Part shown: positions 48,201 to 58,092 of the stretch, piece by piece
Numbering within the stretch: position 1 is the first letter of the stretch
How the letters are laid out: the number at the start of each line of letters is the position of its first letter
NCBI RefSeq assembly: GCF_010093535.1
Contig: NW_022985218.1
Coordinates: 52,491-116,490, forward strand
From: Lindgomyces ingoldianus
Taxonomy: Eukaryota > Ascomycota > Dothideomycetes > Pleosporales > Lindgomycetaceae
Length of the DNA: 64,000 nt
Direction of reading: 5' to 3'
The notes under the pieces: generated by a model
What the model saw: the letters and a program-made list of their open reading frames with translations, nothing else
Database searches by the model: none
Told to the model about the DNA's origin: nothing
Translations under genes and position numbers: made by a program

Positions 48201-50019
48201 GTGGGACGAGCGTGTACGATTTGGTGCAGAACATGATGAACACGTCCTCACAAAGATCTGGACTCGAGAAAACGTTTTGGCTGGCACATGGCCACGATGT
48301 CAGGCTATTTCTCTTGCCCTACTACGCTTGAGCGATTACAGAGTAAGGCAGTTGTAAGGTAATAGTCAAATAGACCATCTATTCGGATTCAGGTAGGTGG
48401 TACACCACTCTACCTCTTGCCTCTTCCGTAGCTCCTTGCGAACTACTTTATCAAACCATGTTCCAAAAAGCATTCTTAATCATGATTTCTCTTCAGTAAG
48501 ACCAATAACTTCAACCGATACGCTCACCGTGTTATACCCTAATACGTCCATTTCGGTGTGACGGACCTCTTTGAGAGGTTGTGCGTGTTGATTGTTTCAA
48601 GTCTCATCTTGATGACCTGCAACCAGTGTGGTCCAGCGGGGCGAAATACCACCCGAATGACGGGTTTGTTGCTCGAGCCTGAACCCGAGCACGACTCACA
48701 AGTGATTTTCGGGGTCATAACTCCGACCAGTTCGTCCAACCTATATCTCCTTGTGCTTCATCTCTCGTGATTGGTATTCATAATCTTCAGACGTGACGGC
48801 AAGTCAACTTCATCCCTCATTACAGGGTCTCTCATACCCAGTTCCCTTAGCACCATGCCCACCACATTGCCAATCTCACCACAACTCGATTCAGATCCAG
48901 TCATCCGAGACCTTCAAGCCATAACACAACAGCCCTAATTCCCCAATCGGCTTTGAGCCGAACCTAAGGTCGTCCAAGCATCGCACGCCACTAGCACCTC
49001 ATCTCGATACAGTGCCACAGTTTCCCTTATTCCGACGACAGCACCACACCGCTTTCACCAACCACCGTGCTACACTATCTCACTTCCCAGACGCCCACAT
49101 TGCTAGCCCTGGAAACGAACCTCAGAATGACTGCCCAATATGATCCAGCGATTCGTGCCGAGGACCCCATTTCCTTGATCGAAATGGAACAACAGTAGAA
49201 TGGACGGGCCACTTCAAGCCTTCCTTGCTGTTGTGTTATATCTCCCTCAACTCACTTCTGCATTATCGTGACTATAGATGGCAGAAATACAAATCCTCCG
49301 TGGTGGCTGCATAAGAACTACAATGATTATGACAGTAGTGATTCCGCCTATATTTTTCAATACCATGCCAACCCCACCTCATCCAATCCAATCTTCACAC
49401 TCCTTAAATAAAGCGCCTTTTCCCTCAAGCCACTCATCTAGCCTTCAAACCTATTACCTCAAGCCAACCGCACGCTCCTTCTCGTAACTGCAGCCGTCAC
49501 CATGATACCCGCACCTCACGCTGAACTTCGGTGGCTCGAGTGATTGGGCTTTTGCTTTTATGTGCTGCGTCGTACAAGAGCGGCATGAAGGGGCAGGCAG
49601 GCATGCGGGAAGCCGGGGAATGCGCGTCATTTTGCATCATGTGATCTGCAGCAGGATATATGTAGATGTGGCTGGTCGCTTTGGAGATGTGCGGGGAGCG
49701 AGACGATGCGGTTTAATCGCTTGCAATAGCAGTTTGAGAAGATGGGGAGACAAGATAGGAAAGGAGAGCTGAGTTGAGCGGGACCTTTCCACTGCCAAGT
49801 TAACTCACCAGAGGCGCAACACAAACCTAGATGTCAAGCTACATGTACGTTACCAAATACATTTGAGAACAAAAGGCGCGAAACAAACACAAGGTATTAC
49901 ATCCTTCTGAAAGCCAACCCATCCAGCCAGAACGCCATTGCAGACAAAAATTGCAGTTACGTAGCGGCGAGGAACAACTTGAAACCCACTGGCAAATCTC
50001 TTAACCTTCAACGACCAGC
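45266..50019. other. 4.75-kb stretch without a recognised gene
   Basis: The left part (45300-46520) is GC-rich, with many overlapping open frames on both strands, none with a domain. It probably holds a long promoter and 5' leader for the gene starting at 45265. The rest (46520-50019) has only short frames; some pieces are pyrimidine-rich. No RNA gene could be identified by eye. Confidence 0.4.
47849..47872. repeat. Near-perfect 24-bp palindrome
   Basis: The bases from GAGGCTC to GAGCCTC around a central TCGATATCG core form an inverted repeat with one mismatched pair. It could be a protein-binding site or a small hairpin. No function can be given. Confidence 0.5.
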
Positions 50020-50972
50020 TCAGTGCAGCGTACCATAATCCCCATTCGTAATCCCATTCGGCACTTCTTGCAAGCTCATCTTCCCCACCTCATTCACCAA
50101 TCCCTCACCCTTCTTCTTCTCCACCTGCATAGAATCGTGGCGTTTCATCTCACGGGGGCTTTCAACAACTGTCTGATCCTCATCCGCCTCTACATCCGTC
50201 TCCATCTCTCCCTGCGCCTCCTCCACCTCTCCATCAACCAAGTCCTCCCCTTCAGCAGGATCATCTCTCGCATCAGGTACAACATCATCACTCAGTCTCC
50301 AAGCCTGAATCGCACCGATGATATCCACAGCAAGCTGGCCGTTCTTCCGAAGGGCCTTATCCCAATGCTTCGGAATGCCGTCCTCGAGCACCAAAAGCCT
50401 TGCAACCGAATGCACGAGCATATGTCGCATCGGTGATCCATCTTCTGTATTCGCATAGATATACTGCACACGCCGTAAACCAGGATATGTATCACTGTAC
50501 TTATACCACTCGCGAACCACCTGCAGCACATCCTGGACTAGTGCCGAGATCTGGAGTTTCTCGGCCATGAGGTACAGGTCGAAGAGGATTCCGAGATCTG
50601 CTTCTTCGTGGGGGGTGGGGAGGGAGGAGGAGTAGAGCCACCCGACGAAAGTTTTGAAGGGCGCATCTTCGTCGTCGGGCAGGCCGAAGGATTTGGTGCT
50701 GTTGGTTTTAGAGTAGAAGGTTTTGCGGAAGAAGGGTGAGTGGTGGCAGAGTAGCTTTTCGTGCAGGATCCAGTGTGTGTTATCTGGGCCGACGTAGATG
50801 TCTACCATGGAGCGAGAGAGGAGCCTGGGTGCGTTAGCTGAGTTTCATAGAGTTGATATAATTTACAAAGTGAGCTAAGCGAGTTCGATGTTGTCTTTGT
50901 GAGCTATGGCGATTGGAAAGAAATACTGAAGACATACTCATTTAGCTGTCTCTCCTGCGCAGCTTCAGGCAT
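50020..50972 (-). CDS. BTB/POZ domain protein
   Basis: Two exons (50972-50938, 50824-50020) with a 113-nt intron (donor GTATGT, acceptor CCCAG) give 279 aa. The first exon is only 35 nt but adds MPEAAQERQLNE in frame. The BTB core reads MVDIYVGPDNTHWILHEKLL, CHHSPFFRKTF, then LPDDEDAPFKTFVGWLYSSS and DLYLMAEKLQISALVQDVL. This gives the usual order of fungal BTB proteins: 'VGxxxxxFxVHKxLL', 'SPFF', 'LPDDDPxxFxxFxxWLY', 'LYxLAxKL'. The C-terminal 100 residues are acidic and disordered. BTB proteins of this kind mediate dimerisation or Cul3 ligase recruitment; the partner is unknown. Confidence 0.85.
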
Positions 50973-51693
50973 GATGAAATATGATGTGTAATGATCCGAG
51001 ACAGAACAAACTCTTGACTAAAGATCAGTGGAGAATAGTATGATATCCTAACAAACGTAACGAATGGTGCAGAAGTTGAAAATAGCAAGTTCTAAAGCAA
51101 AAGGCAATGCAAGTTAAAAGAGCCAGTCAGGAAAATGTGGCCGTGCTGGTTTAAAAAGCAGGCCGGAAGAGGCTGGGAAGCTTCTGAACGATTATGACGT
51201 CGATGACGAAAGTTGGCGTTCTCAGAACCTTGCTCGCAACACCATCCTCGCTAGCTGATGGAACTTGTCAGGGATTGTTGTCGATCGCAACACCAATCTC
51301 ATGCAAAAGCAAAACTACACTTCGCTGCTGCGTGTTGTTCTAAAAGGTAAGTGGTGCACCAGCGTAGTGGTTGAGTACTGGGGGGAAGGTTCAACCGTAG
51401 TGTCTCGGGGACCACATCCTAGTCAAAATTTTGAACGTCAAAAAACCGACGGTTTGCGTTACATGTGATTTCGAACTAGTAAAGAGTATCCGAAGGGTTG
51501 TAGAGGCATGCAAGTGGTCTCATGGGGTATTTGAAGGAGTACACCAATTTTAATTCTGCAGATAAGCGGCACAACAGCTGGAGGTTGGGGGTTCTTCCAA
51601 GGCATATGCAAAAACTAAGAATCTAAAAGGTGCACGTCATTCCATTATCTTCACATGGAGGGGAGCGAGTCCTATCGCATCTCTCGTTGCTCA
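50973..51693. other. Intergenic
   Basis: No gene supported. It contains the promoter of the BTB gene and the 3' flank of the Rrp36 gene. Confidence 0.4.
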
Positions 51694-52818
51694 TCAAGAG
51701 CGACGCTCGTCGGGCATATTCTTCCGCTCTTTGGCGGTTGCTTTCTTGCGGCGCCGCTCTATAATCTTGTCGCGATCTTTCGATTTCATATTCTGGAAAC
51801 GATCGATCAAGGCTAGTTTCTTTTGTTCGGCTTGAGCAACGCATGTCAGTATGTAGTTAAAAAAACAAAGAGCAAGAACGTACATTGCTTCAGATAGAAG
51901 GGTTTCTTCCCCTGCTTGATTAGCTCTTTCTCCTTCTTCTTATGCTCTCGTACAATACTCTGCTGGTTCTCCTTCCTCTCCTGCGCTTTTTTCTGAGTCT
52001 CCATCGAGAGTAGTTTCCGTTTTAGTTTCTCCTTATCCGCCTCATTCTTGGTCTTCTTGATCATAGCACGGAGCTCCTCCATCTCCGAAGCTTTGTAGTC
52101 TTCTAAGAATGAATACCGCTTTTTGAGGGAGTTCTCGTCCGGGGCGGGCCCTGCAAGTTTGTCGAATCGAGGATCTCGATACACGGGCTTCTTGACATCG
52201 ATGATGTGGCGCCTTCGAGTGACTGCGCGCTTACTCGACTGGACAGCAGGCGCATGCTTGCTCGAACGCCCACGAAGTGCCTCATCAGAGCCCGATGAAT
52301 TGCTGTCTGACCGTGCCTCATCCTCCACACTATCTGCGGGCCTTGCGTGTCCAGGAGTTTTGGGCCGTTTTGCGAGTTGTGCACCCTTTCGAAGTTTCTC
52401 TTCTTTCAACACTCGCAGTCGCTCCCGGAGTGCTTGGAGCTTCTGCTGTTGCGATTCCGTTGTTTGGTCTCCTCTCTTTCGCTTTCGACTATCGGGTTGC
52501 TGTTTTGCGAGCGCATCTTGAGCTCTAGCCAATGCGCCAAACGAAACTTTGCTTAATTGGTCTCGGATTTGGTCGCCCTTGGAATTGTCTGCCTGGGGAG
52601 ATGTTAGCTTAGTAATATATCAGATCCAGTCAGCATACCAGGTCCTCTTCCACTCCATCTGGCTCTTCGTCTTCGGAATCTGTGCTCGCGATCTCCCCGC
52701 CTTCGCCAGTGTCAATCACGGATGGTGATGATCGATCGGTGACTTCGTAGTATTCCTCATCATCTGAATCATCTTCTTCAGCTCGCAATGTTCGGTCGAG
52801 CTTCTTCGAAAGCGGCAT
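51694..52818 (-). CDS. RRP36: rRNA biogenesis protein Rrp36
   Basis: Three exons (52818-52639, 52592-51884, 51830-51694) with GT-AG introns of 46 and 53 nt give 341 aa. The N-terminus is acidic (EEDDSDDEEYYEV). The Rrp36 core is clear: SKRAVTRRRHIIDVKKPVYR followed by DPRFDKLAG, then KKRYSFLEDYKASEMEELRA, and the basic coiled coil with KKEKELIKQGKKPFYLK and the C-terminal ERRRKKATAKERKNMPDERR. Rrp36 is a component of the 90S/U3 processome needed for early cleavage of 18S pre-rRNA in the nucleolus. Length is close to other fungal copies. It shares a 336-bp divergent promoter with the FCP1-like gene. Confidence 0.92.
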
Positions 52819-53154
52819 ATTAATTACTACTATTTAGATTTTCGAAGCTCATCGGCGGGTGTATTTGACGACCTCGAACATTTTCGAAATGGCCCATGCA
52901 ACGGCACATCGATTTGCCGACCTCCGGGAGCCCCACGCCCTTGTTCACCTCCAGGCCGCTAACATCTTCACCACCATCACCACCGTGGCCACAGCGAATG
53001 CGCCTCTTCTGCCTGCCTCAAATTCAGATACTTTCACCGCCAAGGAGGGCTGCGCCTTATCTCCGCCTACTCCATGTCGCCCGCCACAGTTCTTCCACGG
53101 TACAAAAGCAACCTCCACCATTTGATTTCGCCTTTTCTTACTGACCCACACAAG
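52819..53154. promoter_or_regulatory. Divergent promoter, Rrp36 and FCP1-like genes
   Basis: 336 bases separate the two start codons. If the upstream in-frame ATG at 53074 of the FCP1-like gene is used, the shared region shrinks to 255 bases. No specific motif is claimed. Confidence 0.45.
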
Positions 53155-54522
53155 ATGGCCGAACAGCGGGCCCCACCGACCAACGGCAAGTCGCACGAAG
53201 CTGACGCGGAAGATTCCTCTCAGAATCACGGCGAGCTGAACCAGACCTCGGAGGGGCATGTCCCCCAGGCCAGCGCCAATACCGTACCATGGTCGCACCC
53301 TCTCCCATTCCGCTCCCCCGCCCAATACGCAAACCCGTACGCATACCCAGGCCTTTTTGGAAATATGTACAACTGGCAGCCGAGCCAGCACTATCTCGTC
53401 CCTGCGTCGGTGCAGTCGCCGTACGCCTTCACGCAACATGCCTCCTTCTCACAGCATCCCAGCCTCTGGCATCACTATGGCCAAGGCTTGCCACCGTCGA
53501 CCTATCAGCCAGCGGCGCAAATGATGTCGCGCCACCAAGACCCCACTTCTCAACACGTTCTGGGACAGGAGGATGTGCAGGAGGAGTCTGGACAGGACAG
53601 TGTCGATTCCAATGCGTATAATACCCTACATCTGATCCGCTGTTACAAAGATCAGTCTTGGCGTATTAACAAGCATAGTAGGGCCTCAACCGAATACACC
53701 ACTCCAGCCTCTACCGTATTTCGAAAGAGGAAGAATAAAGCCGAGGAAAAAGGCCAGGCCAAGAATGGAAGCAAGGCTCAGAAACCCCTCAAGAGGGATG
53801 CGAAGATAATGCTGCCGCCACCGCAGCCTACCGAGCAATATCTCGCCGCCGCTACCCTGGAACCATTCGTGATTGATCCTCCACAGCCAGTCCTAGTTGT
53901 TCTTGACCTCAACGGCACGCTGATATACCGTCCCAACCGCCACCGCCCGACGCATCTAATCGCTCGGCCGTTCCTTAAGCCGTTCCTCCGATACCTATTC
54001 GAGAATTTTGCCGTCATGGTTTGGTCAAGCGCAAAGCCGGCGAACGTAAATCCTATTGTCAAGAACGTCCTAGACGAAGATCTGCAATCTATGCTCACTG
54101 CTTGCTGGGGTCGGGACACATTTGGTCTAGCGCCGCACCACTATAGCATGAATGTGCAGGTTTACAAAGATCTCTCAAAAATCTGGTCGAGCACTGTTCA
54201 GGAGAAACATCCCGACTATGAATACGGTGGTTGTTTTGGCCAACACAACACTGTCCTGATTGACGACTCTGCTCTGAAGGCCAATGCTCAGCCGCACAAC
54301 CTCATCGAGGTTCCAGAGTTTCTCGCAACTCCCGAGCAAATGAAGGAAGATGTGCTGAGGGAGGTTGCTGGGTACCTTAACGTCCTCAAGATGCAAACTG
54401 ACGTGTCCACTTTCATCAAGAAGTGGCCCTTCAAAGCGGATGGCACATGGATGCTCGACTGGGATGATGCTACTGCCGAAGGTGGAGAGCTCGATCACAA
54501 GGTTTCCTTGCAGACCAATTGA
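53155..54522 (+). CDS. FCP1/NIF-like HAD protein with DLNGT motif
   Basis: A single exon encodes 455 aa from ATG 53155, or 482 aa from the in-frame ATG 53074. The first half is disordered and Gln/Pro/Tyr-rich. The second half is an FCP1-homology (NLI-interacting factor-like) HAD domain: VLVVLDLNGTLIYRPNRHRP around residues 246-265, then RPFLKPFLRYLFENFAVMVW, a Lys in QVYKDLSKIW, and the acidic motif NTVLIDDSALKANAQPHNLI. The usual motif is DxDx(T/V); here the second Asp is Asn253, so the general acid/base residue is altered. It may be a weak or regulatory pseudophosphatase; targets of active relatives include RNA polymerase II CTD and nuclear envelope proteins. No signal peptide or membrane helix is evident. 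Confidence 0.82.
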   Translation: MAEQRAPPTNGKSHEADAEDSSQNHGELNQTSEGHVPQASANTVPWSHPLPFRSPAQYANPYAYPGLFGNMYNWQPSQHYLVPASVQSPYAFTQHASFSQHPSLWHHYGQGLPPSTYQPAAQMMSRHQDPTSQHVLGQEDVQEESGQDSVDSNAYNTLHLIRCYKDQSWRINKHSRASTEYTTPASTVFRKRKNKAEEKGQAKNGSKAQKPLKRDAKIMLPPPQPTEQYLAAATLEPFVIDPPQPVLVVLDLNGTLIYRPNRHRPTHLIARPFLKPFLRYLFENFAVMVWSSAKPANVNPIVKNVLDEDLQSMLTACWGRDTFGLAPHHYSMNVQVYKDLSKIWSSTVQEKHPDYEYGGCFGQHNTVLIDDSALKANAQPHNLIEVPEFLATPEQMKEDVLREVAGYLNVLKMQTDVSTFIKKWPFKADGTWMLDWDDATAEGGELDHKVSLQTN

Positions 54523-54801
54523 TGTCAGATGTACAGCCGATATGGAGGGGGCGGAACGGGAGAGGGGGAGACGTGAGTGAGTGATACCCCTTTGTTTTAT
54601 CTGCTCTGCCATACCCGAGGTGGAATTTTGGGGTGGTGTTAGTAGGGTGATGGTTGATTCTGGGTTGTTTGTGAAGGATTGAGGGGTAGGGAGTTAAGGG
54701 GCTGATAAGGTGGTAGGCGAATATTGGGTTCGGGGTGTTGAAAACTGGCTTATTGCTGGAATTACATAAGCCTAAGATGACCCACACCTACATCCCTCAT
54801 T

Positions 54802-55410
54802 TCATACAGGGTTCACCCACATTTCCTTCATGTTCAGACTAATCACACTAAAATCCAATGGATCGTCATCCTTGCTCTCCTTCGTTTGCCTACGTAGTTT
54901 CCCTGTCATCATAAAAGTCGTGACAACCGTTGCGGTCCCAAATGTTATCATTGCAATAATCTGTTCCAGGAAACCGCAAGCGTAATTTTGTCGAATCGCA
55001 TTTTGAATGGCTTCCAGAAGCAGATTGATAACTTTGGGGGAGACTAGGATCGGGATGATCCGTCTGGGTGAAAGGTACGACGATAAATCTGCAGTGAAAC
55101 TTTGTTCAATATGTTGATATAGACAAATATCCTAATGCAGCCCTCAAGGGACACTACATTGCCCTACGCAGCCCATACAAACAGCTACATAGAGTGGAGT
55201 GAGTTATAGTCTTCAGTATACTAAGGCAAGAAACTCACCCAGATCCTCGTCATTGAATATCAACATAGTAGATAGCACAGTAGTAGCAGAACTGATCTCT
55301 AGCCCAAACCACAAATAGCTTTAACTCCGTAGCCAGACATGAGAATGACTGCAGAGTTCGTCAACAGTGAAATGAGAAGTCCCATGCCCATGGTTCTAAT
55401 TGACTGCTCC
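54802..55410 (-). pseudogene. Broken multi-pass membrane protein gene
   Basis: Minus-strand pieces join into a membrane protein C-terminus. An exon from 55410 reads RTMGMGLLISLLTNSAVILM, then needs a frame change near 55320 before YLWFGLEISSATTVLSTML. A 150-nt intron (55238-55089, GTGAGT...CTGCAG) leads to the last exon, with RIIPILVSPKVINLLLEAIQ, another helix (IIAMITFGTATVVTTFMMTG) and a charged tail ending at the stop at 54802. The required frame change inside an exon indicates decay. The family is unknown. Confidence 0.45.
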
Positions 55411-55531
55411 TGTAATCAACTGGCAAAATGCACGAGCTAGAAGAGCTTGATAACTTCTCAGAAAAATATGAAGTTAGTCCCCTTACGATTTAAATTATCG
55501 CTGACATAGGAAGTTACTCCTAGATATCACA

Positions 55532-56008
55532 TTGATGTTCTTTGTGAAAGAAATGCTAAAAGTTTATCTAGAAGCCAAACCCATTGTTACAAGCCGCGAT
55601 ATGGGCTCTTGGGTCAAGCCGATGGAAGGGGTGGTGTATGAGATTCTGAGCTGGAAGATCGCGGCTGTGATGCGGCATGTTGACCATGAAGCCCGTCTCC
55701 ATCAATACCTTCTTAACACGTAACTGTTGATTTAGCTAGAATCTGCTAGGATAATGTATACGGCGGTCTGAAATAATACTAGATATTTAGGCCGAAGCCG
55801 GTTTATAGAAGAGAGACGCGAGCCGCCGAGGTTTCCAAAGCATTATGCCCATGTGCGCTCTGTCGTCCCAAAGGAACGTCTCCTAGAGCCGAACTTCAAG
55901 AAGGGATCGAAGCCGCTATGCAAATTCCTAGGCAAGGAAATTCCCGTTGAGCCATTTCCCCATGTCAATGAAGCTAGCTATATGGCGAATTTTCATCTCT
56001 ACTAAGAG
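55532..56008 (+). pseudogene. Broken sulfotransferase-like P-loop gene
   Basis: Two plus-strand pieces match the fungal Sulfotransfer_4-like P-loop family. The first (55532-55723) contains EAKPIVTSRDMGSWVKPMEG and VYEILSW, the block that normally reads 'AKVILTTRDxxSWxxSM'. It ends at a stop. The second (from about 55797 to the stop near 56008) has PKHYAHVRSVVPKERLLE and LCKFLGKEIPVEPFPHVNEA, the conserved C-terminal block. The N-terminal P-loop (normally near a GRTGT motif) is missing and the two pieces are in different frames. These genes commonly accompany secondary metabolism, but no cluster remains here. Confidence 0.65.
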
Positions 56009-56404
56009 GTTCCGATGGCATTTGTGTGGCTGTCTAGACATCGGGTATGAAGGGACAGCCCAGTGGCTGTTGCTCACTGGCAGGATGGTGTGGGTTTTCG
56101 ACTAGTAATGGACACGTTGCTACAGTGTAATATTCCCAACTATTTTTCATCATTGATATGGTTGCGGTTGTTGGATCTGTGGTTCACTCGCCACCTTGAG
56201 CTCCGAGATTTTACAACGGAAAAGAGGACAACTGAAAAATTGTTGCGGATTATGACATAAAATCAGGCCTAAATTGACCCCACCACCTAGAATATTTGAG
56301 AGTAAAACCGAATATGTTAACGACTTAATGTTTTCTTTAAATGCAGTTACATCCTCGCGCATACTTACTAAGTCCACCTTCATCATGCTTATTTTTAGTA
56401 GACA

Positions 56405-58092
56405 ATGGATAATGAAACTGGGATGACCATTTCCGAGAGAAATAGGAGTGTTCTTCCCCAAAGAAACGGGAGTACTCTTCTCCAGGCGAGCAGTCCGGTA
56501 GAAGTCACCATCCGCTCCAAAATATGGCTTCTTCTTCATCTCGACCACACCATCCTCAACCATACCGATGCGGACGACCAAGCCATCATCAAGGTGTGGA
56601 CAAGGATTCACCTTGATTTCCTGGTGCCTCTGGGGAATTTGCAGAGATATTGGCACGAGATAACGATTCGTACGAGTAGAGTTGGCAACAATCAAGTCGA
56701 CTTGATAACTTGACTTGATTGACTTGATTGATAGCCGTCAATTAAGTCAATTAGCCAGGCGAAATTTACCAAGTTAATTAAGCAAATTGTGCCTGCTTGA
56801 TTGACTTGATTGACAGACTTGAATCCCTAGGATCTTAGGTTTACTGGGGGATACAGGATCCTTTAGTGTGCGGGAGTAGTGAATATAGTATGAGGCAGCT
56901 CGGCTTTAAGGGACTTTAGAGTCGTGATAGTTGCCTAACTAGGCTTAGCGCCATATATCTGAAATTCCTCAACTTCTACCGCCCACCAACTTACCTGCCT
57001 CTACCACGTATACAAAGGCTGGCTAGACGACTGCCACCTTGGCTTTCAACGCTTGTGGGCAGAGTTTAAAGACGCCGCCTCTCCTGTCAGTACTCTAGAG
57101 CCTCCGCCGAAGAAGGCACGTACAGGGCCAGCTGGGAGCCGGTCAGATTTTATGAGAGCTGCCCTACAAGGTGACGACGCCCGCCCAATTGCGCGCAAAC
57201 AGGGACTCCTCTGGTACAGGTGACTTGATTATCCAGCGCTTGAACTCATCGCGGCGATAGGTTTGGAAGCGCCTTGGCTTGAAGCCTACAAAGTTAGCAA
57301 AAAGTCCACGTAGTGACGCCATCTCTCCCGAAGACCTGGAGACTATCTACGAGATATACGGCGGTTGATTCACTACGTAATCTATCAATTAAGTCAATCA
57401 AGTCAATCAAGTTAAGCCTTATTTGTGCCATCAAGTCAATTAAGTCAATCAAAACGTGCCAGATCCGTCAATCAATCAAGCAATTCACCCCGACTTGATT
57501 GACTTGATTGTTGCCAACTCTGCGTACGAGCAAAATACGAGAAGAAGACTGGGAGCCAGTAGTAAAATGGCTGTGTGGGCGATTTGAAGAGCTGCTCGGC
57601 GCAGTTGACGTGAAAAGCGACCCCGTTTACATTAAAGCCTTGGTGGACATGTACATGGCTACGTACAAGGCTGAGATCCACCTCGAGCACGGAATATTCG
57701 ACTTCCTGGCACTTTGGAAAGCCCATGGGAAAAAAACCGCCATCTTGTGGAAAGATTCGTCTTTTCACCCTCTCTGGACATTGAAGCACCTAGGAATAAT
57801 TAATTTTGTTGATCGAGTTTTCCCAGAGAGCGGCCTGGTATTGTCCGACAGTCCGATTCAGAAGCTTTTTAGAAAGACAGCAACAGCACTGGAGTGTAGG
57901 ACCGGAAACATCCTTTTTGTAGGAACAAAATACAACTGTTGGACGACGAGAGACGTGGGCATCTTTTCAGTTATAGTTGATAAAACCACTTCCGATGAAA
58001 GTCACATGGACTTGAATGAGTCCCTCCCGAAGGACAACGTCATGGTCAACGACGTGAGAATCCTAAGGATCCTCCTAGCTAGCTGCGCGTGA
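56405..58092 (+). pseudogene. HAD-like hydrolase gene split by a hAT insertion
   Basis: The left part (56405-56676) contains IWLLLHLDHTILNHTDADDQ, a HAD motif I in which the nucleophile Asp is replaced by His (usual DLDHT, here HLDHT). The right part (57531-58092) continues with IREEDWEPVVKWLCGRFEEL, KKTAILWKDSSFHPLWTLKH, LGIINFVDRVFPESGL and the motif IV region GNILFVGTKYNCWTTRDVG, where the usual Asp is Thr. The two parts join in one frame across the single target copy CGTACGAG. The gene was therefore contiguous before insertion, and its active site had already changed. Without excision it cannot make the full protein. Its former role is unknown. Confidence 0.72.
56677..57522. mobile_element. 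hAT-like transposon (846 bp) inside a HAD-like gene
   Basis: The terminal inverted repeats are identical over 21 bases after the first base (from 56678, beginning AGAGTTGGCAAC, and the reverse complement ending at 57521). The flanking 8-bp direct repeats CGTACGAG lie at 56669-56676 and 57523-57530. Subterminal regions are packed with GACTTGATT and TCAATTAAG words on both sides, as in hAT elements that use subterminal binding sites. The interior contains a readable stretch (about 57000-57200, with LDDCHLGFQRLWAEFKDAA) and stops, so it is probably a deletion derivative retaining a transposase fragment. Non-autonomous. Confidence 0.87.

Noticed and set aside
53258..53621. Open frames overlapping the FCP1-like gene
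   Set aside because: They are out-of-frame shadows of the low-complexity N-terminal coding region.
57000..57300. Intact transposase gene in the 846-bp element
   Set aside because: Only a short readable stretch remains and stops interrupt it; the element is too short for a full hAT transposase.
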